Assembly (NCBI RefSeq): GCF_001905735.1
Contig: NZ_LISW01000002.1
Span: 310,001-374,000 of the forward strand
Origin: Streptomyces sp. CB01249
GTDB taxonomy: Bacteria; Actinomycetota; Actinomycetes; Streptomycetales; Streptomycetaceae
DNA: 64,000 nt
Reading direction: 5' to 3'
Shown: piece by piece, positions 1-7,859 of the stretch
Layout of the letters: every line of letters begins with the position of its first letter
Numbering within the stretch: position 1 is the first letter of the stretch
Notes under the pieces: generated by a model
The model's input: only the letters and a program-made list of their open reading frames with translations
Databases searched by the model: none
Told to the model about the DNA's origin: nothing
Program-made: the position numbers and the translations under genes

Positions 1-2
1 CG

Positions 3-425
3 CCGAGCAGCCTGGGCCGGAAGAAGCCGTCGAGCCCGTGGGTGCGCTTCGACTGGGGGACCTCGCGGACGACGTCGTTCGACGGCGTCCTGTCCAGCCT
101 CTCCGTCTCGTACACGCTCTTCGACGTGGACGGGAAGCCGCTGCGCGCCACCTGCTCGCTGTCCATCGAGGAGGCGAGCGTCGACCCGGCCGGGCAGAAC
201 CCCACGTCCGGCTCGCGGGAGGCCCGGCGTACGCACACGGTCGTCGCCGGGGACAGCCTGCCGCTGCTCGCCTGGCGGGAGTACGGCGACGCCACCGCCT
301 GGCGCACGATCGCGGAGGCGAACGGCATCGACGACCCCATGCACCTGCCCCCGGGCAGCGAACTCCTGGTGCCCGCGCTGGAGGACGGCGCGGCCGAGGA
401 CGGCGTACCGGAGGCAGCCCGATGA
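3..425 (+). CDS. CIS baseplate hub protein with LysM domain (Afp7-like), 5' partial
   Basis: The frame is open from the window edge, so the N-terminus lies outside. The GTG at 42 is internal: the residues before it (ending SSPWVRFDWG) fit the family's VRFxWG region. The first visible half (VRFDWG to LSIEEA) resembles contractile-injection tube/hub proteins, and the second half (THTVVAGDSLPLLAWREYGD to LLVPAL) is a LysM-like module. In Afp and PVC particles such a protein (Afp7 class) joins the inner tube to the spike base; that role is inferred from family and position. The stop overlaps the next start by 4 nt (ATGA), so translation is probably coupled. It is the first visible gene of a seven-gene baseplate operon. 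The contractile-phage hub gp53/LysM family would be the alternative name. Confidence 0.85.
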   Translation, partial: PSSLGRKKPSSPWVRFDWGTSRTTSFDGVLSSLSVSYTLFDVDGKPLRATCSLSIEEASVDPAGQNPTSGSREARRTHTVVAGDSLPLLAWREYGDATAWRTIAEANGIDDPMHLPPGSELLVPALEDGAAEDGVPEAAR

Positions 426-2191
426 CCGGCCCCGCCCGCTCCTTCGCCGCCGACCCCATCGTGGAGGCGCCCGCCGAGCTGCCCCAGGCGTGGGCCGCCC
501 AGCTGGTGAGCTGCGCGGTGGACGAGAACATCGGGCTGCCCGACAGTGCGGTCCTGACCTACCGCGACCCGTACCACACGCTGCTCACCGCCACCGGGAT
601 CACGATCGGCACCGAGCTGAAGATCTCCGTGGTCACCGTCCAGGAACGGGCGCGCGAGCGGCTGTTCACGGGCGAGGTGACCGCGCTGGAGCTGGACAGC
701 GACACCACCGGATCGTTCACCGTGGTCCGCGCGTTCTCCAAGGCCCACCGGCTGCGGCGGGGCCGCAAGGTCGTCGCGTACCGGAACATGAAGGCCGCCG
801 ACATCGTCCGCAAGGTCGCCGCCGACGCCGGGCTGCGGTGCGGGAAGGTCGAGGCGGCCCCGGTGATGTACAAGCAGCTGACCCAGCCGAACATCTCGGA
901 CTGGGACTTCCTCCAGTACCTCGCGGGGGAGTGCGGGGCGCACGTCCGGGTGGACGAGAAGGGCGTGCTCCAGTTCGTGAAGCCGAAGCCCGCCTCCTCG
1001 GCGCCGTCCCCGTCCACCTCCGCGTCCAAGCACCCGATGGTCCTGGAGTACGGCCGCAACCTGCTGGCGCTGCGGGCCGTGCTGTCCGCATCGGACGGGG
1101 CGGACAGCGTGGAGGTGCGCGGCTGGGACGTGCAGAACAAGGTCCGGGTCCTGGCCCGCGAGCAGTCGATCCGCTCCGAGACGGTGACCCCGGGCGCCAA
1201 CCCGTCCACGCCCGCCGCCCTGTTCGGGAAGAACGCCCGGATGACCGTCGCCGACACCCCGTACCGCACCCAGGCCGAGGCCCGCGCGGTCGCCGGTGCC
1301 GTCGCCGGACGGGTCGCGTCCGGCTTCGGCGAGATCGAGGCGGTCGCGGAGGGCAATCCGAAGCTCCGCGCGGGCGAACCGGTCGCCCTCGGCAACGTCG
1401 GCCCCGACTTCGCCGGGCGCTACACCGCGACCGCCGCCCACCACACCCTGGACCCGCAGAGCGGCTACCGCACGACCGTCCTGGTCAGCACCGACCCGGA
1501 CCGCTCGCTGACCGGCCTCACCGGCGGGCCGGGCGCGCCCGTGCCCGGGCCCCGGATGCCGGGCCTCGCGATCGGTATCGTCACCGACATCCGCGAGGGC
1601 CGGGGCAGGGAAAGCGGCTCGGTGAAGCTCAAGTTCCCCTGGCTGGACGACCTTTATGTCACGGACTGGGTCCGTACGGTGCAGTGGGGCGGCCAGGGCG
1701 GCGGCGGGGTCTTCAGCCCCGAGGTCAACGACGAGGTGCTGGTCGGCTTCGAACAGGGCCTGATCGACGCCCCGTACGTGCTCGGCGGGCTCTACAACGG
1801 TCGCGACAAGCCGTCCCCGCACGACGTCCCCCTCGTGGACCCGACCAGCGGCAAGCTCAACCGCCGCTCGCTGGTGTCCCGTTCGGGCAACCGCGTCGAA
1901 CTGCTCGACACCCCGCGCGGCCCGTCCGGCGTCCGGCTGGCCACCGGCGACGAGCAGTTGGAGGTCGTGCTGGACGAGCGGCGCGGCGAGATCGCGCTCA
2001 AGGTGTACGCGCGCGGTACCCGCCGGGTCCTCAGCTCCCTGTCGCTCGGCCGCACCGGGATCACGCTCGACGCGGGCACCGGGAACGTCCAGGTGAAGGG
2101 CGCGTCGGTGACCATCAACGGCAAGACCGGCGTGACCGTCGACGGCGGCCTGCTCGCCGTCCTGAAGGCCGCACTCGTCCGCATCAACTGA
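422..2191 (+). CDS. VgrG-like spike protein of contractile injection system (Afp8-like)
   Basis: A 589-residue protein starting at the ATG that overlaps the preceding stop; an upstream extension in the same frame lies inside the previous gene and is rejected. Residues ~1-370 have the gp27/phage late-control-D hub character. Residues ~380-465 form the gp5/VgrG oligonucleotide-binding fold, recognisable from GIVTDIREGRGR, FPWLDD and VNDEVLVGFEQG. The C-terminal ~120 residues (IALKVYARGTRR to VTINGKTGVTVDGG) are the repetitive beta-rich spike stem. In Afp/PVC/T6SS machines this trimer forms the central puncturing spike below the tube. A PAAR tip gene follows after 27 nt with a GAGGAG ribosome site. 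No C-terminal effector domain is fused to the spike. Confidence 0.92.
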   Translation: MTGPARSFAADPIVEAPAELPQAWAAQLVSCAVDENIGLPDSAVLTYRDPYHTLLTATGITIGTELKISVVTVQERARERLFTGEVTALELDSDTTGSFTVVRAFSKAHRLRRGRKVVAYRNMKAADIVRKVAADAGLRCGKVEAAPVMYKQLTQPNISDWDFLQYLAGECGAHVRVDEKGVLQFVKPKPASSAPSPSTSASKHPMVLEYGRNLLALRAVLSASDGADSVEVRGWDVQNKVRVLAREQSIRSETVTPGANPSTPAALFGKNARMTVADTPYRTQAEARAVAGAVAGRVASGFGEIEAVAEGNPKLRAGEPVALGNVGPDFAGRYTATAAHHTLDPQSGYRTTVLVSTDPDRSLTGLTGGPGAPVPGPRMPGLAIGIVTDIREGRGRESGSVKLKFPWLDDLYVTDWVRTVQWGGQGGGGVFSPEVNDEVLVGFEQGLIDAPYVLGGLYNGRDKPSPHDVPLVDPTSGKLNRRSLVSRSGNRVELLDTPRGPSGVRLATGDEQLEVVLDERRGEIALKVYARGTRRVLSSLSLGRTGITLDAGTGNVQVKGASVTINGKTGVTVDGGLLAVLKAALVRIN

Positions 2192-2218
2192 CGCGTTCCA
2201 CCGAGGAGATCACCAGCC

Positions 2219-2536
2219 ATGCCCCAGGCAGCCCGTACGGGCGACCCCACCGTCCACGGGGGCGTCATCGGCACCCCGCCCCCGGGAGCGGCCGCCGTCG
2301 CCACCGTGTGGATCGGCGGCAAGCCCGCCGCCGTCACCGGAAGCCTGCACGTGTGCGTCGTGCCCCCGCACGCCCTGCTCGGCCCGGGGAACGTCATCAT
2401 GCCGAACCCGGCGGCGGCCGTCGGCGGCGCGGTCCTGATCGGCGGGCTGCCCGCCGCCCGCATGGGCGACACCACGACCTGCGGCGCGAAGATCCTCATG
2501 GGCGCGCCCAACGTCCTGATCGGGGGCCCGATATGA
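2219..2536 (+). CDS. PAAR-domain spike tip protein
   Basis: A 105-residue protein consisting almost only of PAAR-type repeats. The typical elements PAARTGDPTVHGGVI near the N-terminus, then ITGS-like turns, GPGNVIM and MGDTTTCGAKILMG are visible. PAAR proteins cap the VgrG spike with a sharp, usually metal-bound cone; His and Cys residues (H13, C41, H46, C88) are present, but I cannot say which bind metal. No toxin extension is fused, so this is a bare tip. The ATG follows GAGGAGATCACC. The stop overlaps the next ATG. In the Afp reference operon the PAAR gene comes after the gp25 gene; here it comes before it. Confidence 0.9.
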   Translation: MPQAARTGDPTVHGGVIGTPPPGAAAVATVWIGGKPAAVTGSLHVCVVPPHALLGPGNVIMPNPAAAVGGAVLIGGLPAARMGDTTTCGAKILMGAPNVLIGGPI

Positions 2537-2940
2537 GCGAGCACGGCTTCATCGGGCGCGGCTGGGGCTTCCCGCTGCGCGTCGGCGCCACGGGCGGCAT
2601 CGGCATGGTCGAGCGGGAGCAGGAGATCGAGGAGGCCATCGGCCTGATCCTCGGCACCGCGCCCGGCGAACGCCCCATGCGGCCCGAATTCGGCTGCGGC
2701 ATCCACGAGTACGTCTTCGCCCCCGGCGACGGCGCGACGGCGGGGCGGATCGCCCATGAGGTGCGGACCTCCCTGGAGCGCTGGGAGCCGCGCATCGAGG
2801 TCCGGGACGTGGTCGTCGCGTACGACACCGTCGAGGAAGGCACGCTCTACATCGACGTGCACTACACCGTCCGGTCCACCAACGACCTGCGCAACCTCGT
2901 CTTCCCCTTCTATACGATCCCCGAGGCGGGAGCCCGCTGA
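2533..2940 (+). CDS. GPW/gp25 family baseplate wedge protein (Afp9-like)
   Basis: A 135-residue protein of the gp25/lysozyme-like family, which in T4 and in contractile injection systems forms part of the baseplate wedge and nucleates the sheath. The family signature is clear: GRGWGFPLRV near the N-terminus, EQEIEEAIGLILGTAPGER, then MRPEFGCGIHEYVF, ending with a beta strand region IDVHYTVRSTNDLRNLVFPF. Length is normal for the family (~130-150). The ATG overlaps the PAAR stop by 4 nt, and its own stop shares a base with the next ATG, so the four genes are packed for coupled translation. Confidence 0.92.
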   Translation: MSEHGFIGRGWGFPLRVGATGGIGMVEREQEIEEAIGLILGTAPGERPMRPEFGCGIHEYVFAPGDGATAGRIAHEVRTSLERWEPRIEVRDVVVAYDTVEEGTLYIDVHYTVRSTNDLRNLVFPFYTIPEAGAR

Positions 2941-4895
2941 TGTCCCTGACCCCGCCCAATCTGGACGACCGCCGCTTCCAGCAGCTCGTGGACGAGGCCA
3001 AGCGGTACGTCCAGCAGCGCTCGCCCGAGTGGACCGACCACAACGTGTCGGACCCCGGGGTCACGCTGATCGAGACGTTCGCGTACATGGTCGACCAGCT
3101 GCTCTACCGGCTGAACCGGGTGCCCGACCGCAACTACTTCGCCTTCCTGGACCTGCTCGGCGTGCAGCTCTTCCCGCCGACGGCCGCCCGCGCCGACGTC
3201 GACTTCTGGCTGTCCGCGCCGCAGCCGGACACGGTGCGTCTCCCGGCCGGTACGGAGGTGGCGACCGCGCGCGGCGAGACGGAGGAGGCGGTCGTCTTCT
3301 CGACCGATGAGGACCTGGCGATCGTGCCGAGCTCCCTTGTCCGCCTGGTGACGGTCCCGGCGTCCGGCGAGCAGACCGACCGCACCGCGCCGCTCGCCGA
3401 GGGCCGGGACATCCCCTGCTTCCAGGCCCGGCCCCAGCCCGGCGACGCCCTCCTGTTCGGGCTGCCCACCGCCGTGCCGCGCTGCATCGTCGCCGTCCGC
3501 CTGGACAGCCGGGTCGAGGGCGTCGGCGTCGACCCCCGGCAGCCGCCGCTGGTCTGGGAGGCGTGGGACGGCGCCCGCTGGGTGCCGTGCGCGACCGGCG
3601 TCGACTCCACCGGCGGGCTCAACAAGCCCGGTGAGATCACGGTGTTCGTGCCCGCCGGGCACACCGCGTCCGTCACCGCGGGCATCCGCGCGGGCTGGCT
3701 GCGCTGCCGGGTCACCGAGGCCGCCCCCGGCCAGCCCTTCTACTCCGAGTCCCCGACGATCCGCGAGGCCGAGGTCTTCACCGTCGGCGGCACGGCCGGG
3801 GTCGAGCACGCGGAGACCGTGTACGACGTGCCGCTCGGCACCTCCGAGGGGGTCGCGGGCCAGACGTTCGCGGCGCCCCGGACGCCCGTCCTGCTCGACG
3901 GGGAACCGCCGCTCGTGGAGGTGTCCTCGGCGGACGGCTGGCAGACCTGGACCCCGGTCGAGCACTTCGGCGCGTCCGGTCCGGGCGACCGGCACGTGCG
4001 GATCGACGCCGTGGGGGGCCGGTTCGCCTTCCCGCCCGAGGTGCGCGAGGCGGACGGCACCATACGGGCGTACGGGGCGGTGCCGGAGAAGGGCGCCCAC
4101 ATTCGCCTTCCCCGCTACCGCACGGGCGGAGGCGCCGCCGGGAACGTGGCGCGCGGCGCGATCCGCGTCCTGCGCAGCTCCGTCCCGTACGTCGCCGGGG
4201 TCGACAACCGGGAGGCGGCGCGCGGCGGCGTGGACGGCGAGACCGTCGAGAACGCGAAGCTGCGCGCGCCGCAGATCCTGCGCGTCCAGGAGCGGGCCGT
4301 CACCGCCGAGGACCACGAGGCCATCGCCCGCGAGGCCGCGCCCTCGCTGCGCCGCGTCCGCTGCCTGCCCGCCGCCCCCGGCGAGGGCGGCGCGGTCCGC
4401 GTCCTGGTCGTGCCGGACGCGGTCCCCGACGAGGGCGGCCGGCTCCGCTTCGAGCAGCTGATCCCGCCGGACTCGGTGCTCGCGACGGTGGCCGGGCGCC
4501 TGGACGAACGGAGGCTCGTCGGCACCCGCCTGGTGGTCGAACCCCCCGCGTACCAGGGTGTCACCGTCGTCGCAAGCCTGGTCGCGGACGAGGGCGAGAC
4601 GGACCGCGTCCGGACCGCCGCGCTCGACGCGCTCTTCCGCCTCATCGACCCGCTGCGGGGCGGCGCGGACGGCACGGGGTGGCCGTTCGGCAGGCCCGTG
4701 CAGTACGGGGAGGTGTTCGCCGCCCTCCAGAACGTGCCCGGCGTCCGCCTCGTCGAGGAGGTCCGCCTGTTCCCGGCCGATCCGCTGACCGGGAGGCGCG
4801 GCGGCGCGGTGGACCGCATCGACGTGGCGCCCAACGCGCTCGTCTTCTCCCACCAGCACCAGATCGCCGTCACCGCCACCGGGCAGCGCGCATGA
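2940..4895 (+). CDS. Baseplate assembly J/gp47-like protein (Afp11-like)
   Basis: A 651-residue large wedge component. The N-terminus (LTPPNLDDRRFQQLVDEAKR, then SPEWTDHNVSDPGVTLIE) is the hallmark of the putative baseplate assembly protein family that includes Afp11/Pvc11. The middle has the J-like section with RGGVDGETVENAKLRAP and ERAVTAEDHEAIA (~residues 425-460), and the C-terminus ends QYGEVFAALQNVPGV. Such proteins heterodimerise with the Afp12-type product encoded next and build the wedge arms around the spike. Start and stop overlap the neighbouring genes by 1 and 4 nt. Long antisense open frames across this gene are composition artefacts. Confidence 0.93.
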   Translation: MSLTPPNLDDRRFQQLVDEAKRYVQQRSPEWTDHNVSDPGVTLIETFAYMVDQLLYRLNRVPDRNYFAFLDLLGVQLFPPTAARADVDFWLSAPQPDTVRLPAGTEVATARGETEEAVVFSTDEDLAIVPSSLVRLVTVPASGEQTDRTAPLAEGRDIPCFQARPQPGDALLFGLPTAVPRCIVAVRLDSRVEGVGVDPRQPPLVWEAWDGARWVPCATGVDSTGGLNKPGEITVFVPAGHTASVTAGIRAGWLRCRVTEAAPGQPFYSESPTIREAEVFTVGGTAGVEHAETVYDVPLGTSEGVAGQTFAAPRTPVLLDGEPPLVEVSSADGWQTWTPVEHFGASGPGDRHVRIDAVGGRFAFPPEVREADGTIRAYGAVPEKGAHIRLPRYRTGGGAAGNVARGAIRVLRSSVPYVAGVDNREAARGGVDGETVENAKLRAPQILRVQERAVTAEDHEAIAREAAPSLRRVRCLPAAPGEGGAVRVLVVPDAVPDEGGRLRFEQLIPPDSVLATVAGRLDERRLVGTRLVVEPPAYQGVTVVASLVADEGETDRVRTAALDALFRLIDPLRGGADGTGWPFGRPVQYGEVFAALQNVPGVRLVEEVRLFPADPLTGRRGGAVDRIDVAPNALVFSHQHQIAVTATGQRA

Positions 4896-5434
4896 CGCGG
4901 GCCGCCGTCCCCGGCCTCCCCAGCCGCTACCCGATCGGCGCGCTGCTGCCCGCCCTGTACGCGGACGACGACCTGGCCCAGCGCTTCACGGCGGGCCTGG
5001 ACACGGTCCTCGCCCCGGTCCTGTCCACGCTCGACAACCTCCCGGCCTACTTCGATCCGGCGCTGGCCCCCGCGGACTTCCTCCCCTGGCTGTCCTCCTG
5101 GGTCGGCGCGGGCATCGACCCGGCCTGGCCGGAGGACCGCCGCCGCGCCGCGGTCGCCCGCGCCGTCGAACTCCACCGCCGCCGGGGCACCCGCCAGGGC
5201 CTGGCGGACCTCCTGCGGCTGTGCTTCGGCGTGGAGGCGGACATCCGGGACGGCGGCGGCGTGACGTGGTCGTCGGAGCCGGACTCCGCCCTGCCCCCGC
5301 CCGGGACGGGCGAGCTCCTGATCCGCATCCGCACGGACCACCCCCTGGACGAGGCCCGGGTCCTCACCGTGGCCCGCGCCTCCTGCCCGGCCCACCTGAC
5401 CTGCCGGGTCGACATCACCGGGAGCCCCACATGA
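4892..5434 (+). CDS. CIS baseplate/tail protein (Afp12-like, phage tail protein I type)
   Basis: A 180-residue protein. The region YPIGALLPALYADDDLAQRF, FDPALAPADFLPWLSSWVGA and LHRRRGTRQGLADLLRLCFG (residues ~10-115) is typical of contractile-system tail proteins related to P2 gpI and Afp12, which pair with the J/gp47 protein in the wedge. It is short compared with Afp12 itself (which is several hundred residues), so it represents the minimal tail-protein-I module. Start overlaps the previous stop (ATGA) and its stop overlaps the following ATG. The function is by family and synteny. Confidence 0.85.
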   Translation: MTRAAVPGLPSRYPIGALLPALYADDDLAQRFTAGLDTVLAPVLSTLDNLPAYFDPALAPADFLPWLSSWVGAGIDPAWPEDRRRAAVARAVELHRRRGTRQGLADLLRLCFGVEADIRDGGGVTWSSEPDSALPPPGTGELLIRIRTDHPLDEARVLTVARASCPAHLTCRVDITGSPT

Positions 5435-6525
5435 CCCGCCCCTGCCCGTCCTGCGGCGCCGCGAACGCGGAGGACGAGGACTTCTGCGGAAGCTGCGGTA
5501 CGTATCTGGGCTGGTCGACGCGGGCCCGGCCCGGGGAGCCGGCCCCGGAGCCGCCTGCGGCACCGGATGCGCCGTCCCCGCCCCCCGAGCCGGAACCCCG
5601 ACCGGCCCCCGCGCCGAACCCGCAACCGGCCCCCGAACCGGCCCCGGCCCCCGAGCCCGAACCGGCCCCCGCGCCCGCCCCCGTACGACCGACGCGTCCG
5701 GCCCCACGAGAGCCGGAGCCGGAACCGGAACCGGAACCGGCCGAAGAACCCATCGGCGCAGTCCTGCCCGGCGTACCCGTCGTAGCCCGGCCCACCGTCA
5801 GGACCGCGTCGGCGGACGAGGAACCGGAGGGCGAGCCGTGCCCCTCGTGCGGGACGAACAACCGCCCGGGCCGTACGTTCTGCCGGAACTGCGCCGAGCC
5901 CCTGAAGCCCCGTGACCAGGCGGCCCCGCTGCCCTGGTGGCGGACCCGGTGGCCGTTCAACCGCCGGGTGAGGGCGGGCTCGGGGAGGCTGCTGCGGGGC
6001 CTCCTCATCGCCCTCGTGATCGCGGGCCTCCTGGTCGCGGGCTTCCTGCTGATCCCGGCGGGCCGTTACGTCGTGGAGGACGTACGCGACAAGCTCGGCG
6101 GCACGGGCGAGGTCAGCCCGCACCACGTCTCCGCGAACGCCTCCGCCCCGGGGCACCCGGCCAAGGCGGCGGTGGACGGGGTGACGAACACGTACTGGGG
6201 CGCCCCGAAGAAGGGGGACGCGCTGACGGCGGAGTTCGAGGACCCGTTCCGGCTGGTCGGCGTCACGGTCCACACGGGCGTCTCCACGAAGGCGGAGACC
6301 TTCCAGAAGGGAGCCAGGCCGACCCGCGCGGACCTGACCATCACGACGAAGGACGGCAAGACCCACGAGAAGACGATGACCCTGGCCGACAAGCCGGGCG
6401 AACAGACCTTGCGCATGGGCATCAGCGACGTCGTCAAGGTCCGCTTCACCATCCGCGAGGCCGCGGGCCAGACCAACGGCCACCCGATCGCCCTGGGCGA
6501 GATCGAGTACTTCAAGCGGACGTAG
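5431..6525 (+). CDS. Zinc-ribbon / single-TM protein with NADase-type glycan-binding-like C-terminal domain, in CIS operon
   Basis: A 364-residue protein starting at the ATG overlapping the previous stop. There are two zinc ribbons (Cys5, 8, 19, 22 and Cys137, 140, 151, 154), separated by a Pro/Glu/Ala-rich low-complexity linker (~30-115). One hydrophobic segment follows (~187-212, LLIALVIAGLLVAGFLLIP). The C-terminal domain (~230-364, containing NASAPGHPAKAAVDG and NTYWGA) looks like a discoidin/F5-8C or NADase-translocation-type glycan-binding fold. Predicted topology: ribbons inside, C-terminal domain outside. A membrane protein in a particle operon suggests an attachment or release factor. 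I recall reports of a membrane partner (CisA) for Streptomyces CIS, and this protein could be that type; this is inference. It ends 14 nt inside the convergent next gene. Confidence 0.8.
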   Translation: MTRPCPSCGAANAEDEDFCGSCGTYLGWSTRARPGEPAPEPPAAPDAPSPPPEPEPRPAPAPNPQPAPEPAPAPEPEPAPAPAPVRPTRPAPREPEPEPEPEPAEEPIGAVLPGVPVVARPTVRTASADEEPEGEPCPSCGTNNRPGRTFCRNCAEPLKPRDQAAPLPWWRTRWPFNRRVRAGSGRLLRGLLIALVIAGLLVAGFLLIPAGRYVVEDVRDKLGGTGEVSPHHVSANASAPGHPAKAAVDGVTNTYWGAPKKGDALTAEFEDPFRLVGVTVHTGVSTKAETFQKGARPTRADLTITTKDGKTHEKTMTLADKPGEQTLRMGISDVVKVRFTIREAAGQTNGHPIALGEIEYFKRT

Positions 6526-7774
6526 GGGGCGGCGGCCACCCGGCTCGGCGGTGGTGCCGCTCCACATAGCGCGCCGCCGCGTCCAGGAGCCAGGTGTCCG
6601 GCCACTCCGCCCGGTCGACCGGACCGATCAGCCGGGCCCCCTCCACACAGCGGGGGTCGTCGGCGAGGGCGAGGCCACTGACGGCCTTGATACGGACCAA
6701 CTGGTCGTCCTCGCCCAGGAAACCGGCCAGGATGTCGGCGCGTGCGGGCTCCCGGCCCTCGTACTCGTAGAGGCATTCACACACGGCCGCACGGACGCGG
6801 GCGTCGGGATCGCGCGCCAGTGAGGCGAGCACGTCCCACGCCTCGGGGTGGGTGTACGCGTACCGTGTCCTGTGCAGCAGCGACGGCACCACCCTGCGTA
6901 CGCGGGGATCGGGGTGCGCGCGGTGGGCCGGACCCAGTTCCCCGTCCCCTGCGACGTCGACGTACGTCAGCCCGCTCAGCACCGACGCGAGCACCGCCGG
7001 GTCCGTCTCCTCCGCGGCCCACGGCGGGAGGATGTCCGCGGCCCGCCGCTCGGCGGACTCCCCGTCCAGGGCGAGCAGTTCCCGTACGAGGTCCGCGGCG
7101 AACAGCCGGCGCAGGGGATCGGGCGCCGAGCGGAGGAGCAGGACCGAGCCCCAGGCATCCACGCCGGGCCGTTCGGCGAGCACGGCGACCGCTTCCGTCC
7201 AGTCGGCGTGGTCGCCGTCGGCGCGGGCGAGCGCACGGGCGAGAAGGACGTCGAACGACGGGTGCGGGCCGAACGACGCCTCCAGCCGCGTGAGGACGGC
7301 GGCATGACCGTCGTACACGCTCGTCCCGCCGAGCGTGACCAGGTCGTACGCGGTGAGGCCGAAGTCGTCCGCGACCCTGCGACGCACCGCAGGGCCCGCC
7401 ACCCCGGTCGCGAGGCGCAGCCCCGCTTCGGCGCCGGTCCCGCACCAGCGCCGGGCACAGGCCAGGAGTTCGGCCCGGTCCTGCTCCGAGAGCCGGTCCA
7501 CGGCGTGCCCGAGCAAGGCGGCGGTCAGGCCCGCGTGGCCGGAGGTCACGGCCCGCAGCAGCGGCGTGCTCCCGTCCGGCAACGGCCGGAGCGGATCGGC
7601 ACCGCCCTCCAGGAGCGCTTCCGCCACGTACCCGTCGAACGCGGCGACAGCGAGACACAGCACGGGTACGCCGTCGGCGCCCTCGGTCTCCGGGCCCGCG
7701 CCCGCACGCAGAGCCTCCCGCACCGCATGCGCCCGACCGGCCCGCACGGCACCGACCAGTTGGTGTCCCGACAC
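6512..7774 (-). CDS. Ankyrin-/HEAT-repeat protein
   Basis: A 420-residue soluble protein. The GTG at 7774 (VSGHQLVGAVRAG) is chosen because the longer frame upstream is low-complexity and runs into glsA. Residues ~1-85 read as ankyrin-like repeats (LVGAVRAGRAHAVREAL, LLEGGADPLRPLPDGSTPLL), and residues ~170-400 as HEAT-like helical repeats, with degenerate units such as HPDPRVRRVVPSLL, DPDARVRAAVCECLYEYEG and GEDDQLVRIKAVSGLALADD. Such solenoids bind proteins; no catalytic motif is seen. Its 3' end overlaps the CIS membrane-protein gene by 14 nt in a convergent arrangement, so mutual antisense effects are possible. It lies 85 nt downstream of glsA in the same orientation. Confidence 0.75.
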   Translation of the reverse strand: MSGHQLVGAVRAGRAHAVREALRAGAGPETEGADGVPVLCLAVAAFDGYVAEALLEGGADPLRPLPDGSTPLLRAVTSGHAGLTAALLGHAVDRLSEQDRAELLACARRWCGTGAEAGLRLATGVAGPAVRRRVADDFGLTAYDLVTLGGTSVYDGHAAVLTRLEASFGPHPSFDVLLARALARADGDHADWTEAVAVLAERPGVDAWGSVLLLRSAPDPLRRLFAADLVRELLALDGESAERRAADILPPWAAEETDPAVLASVLSGLTYVDVAGDGELGPAHRAHPDPRVRRVVPSLLHRTRYAYTHPEAWDVLASLARDPDARVRAAVCECLYEYEGREPARADILAGFLGEDDQLVRIKAVSGLALADDPRCVEGARLIGPVDRAEWPDTWLLDAAARYVERHHRRAGWPPPPTSA

Positions 7775-7859
7775 GCCTCGCCCCCCGTACTCGTCGTCCG
7801 ACGGGCAGGTTAATCGGCGGCAAGGGCCGACCGGGAGCGGGAATGCACGAGGGCGGCCG

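Noticed and set aside
38..421. Upstream extension of the VgrG-like frame
   Set aside because: It lies inside the LysM protein gene, is Arg/Ala/Gly-rich shadow sequence, and the ATG at 422 fits the family start.
2910..4859. 649-codon open frame opposite the baseplate J gene
   Set aside because: High-GC antisense shadow of a clear gene; composition dominated by Arg, Gly, Ala and His with no domain.
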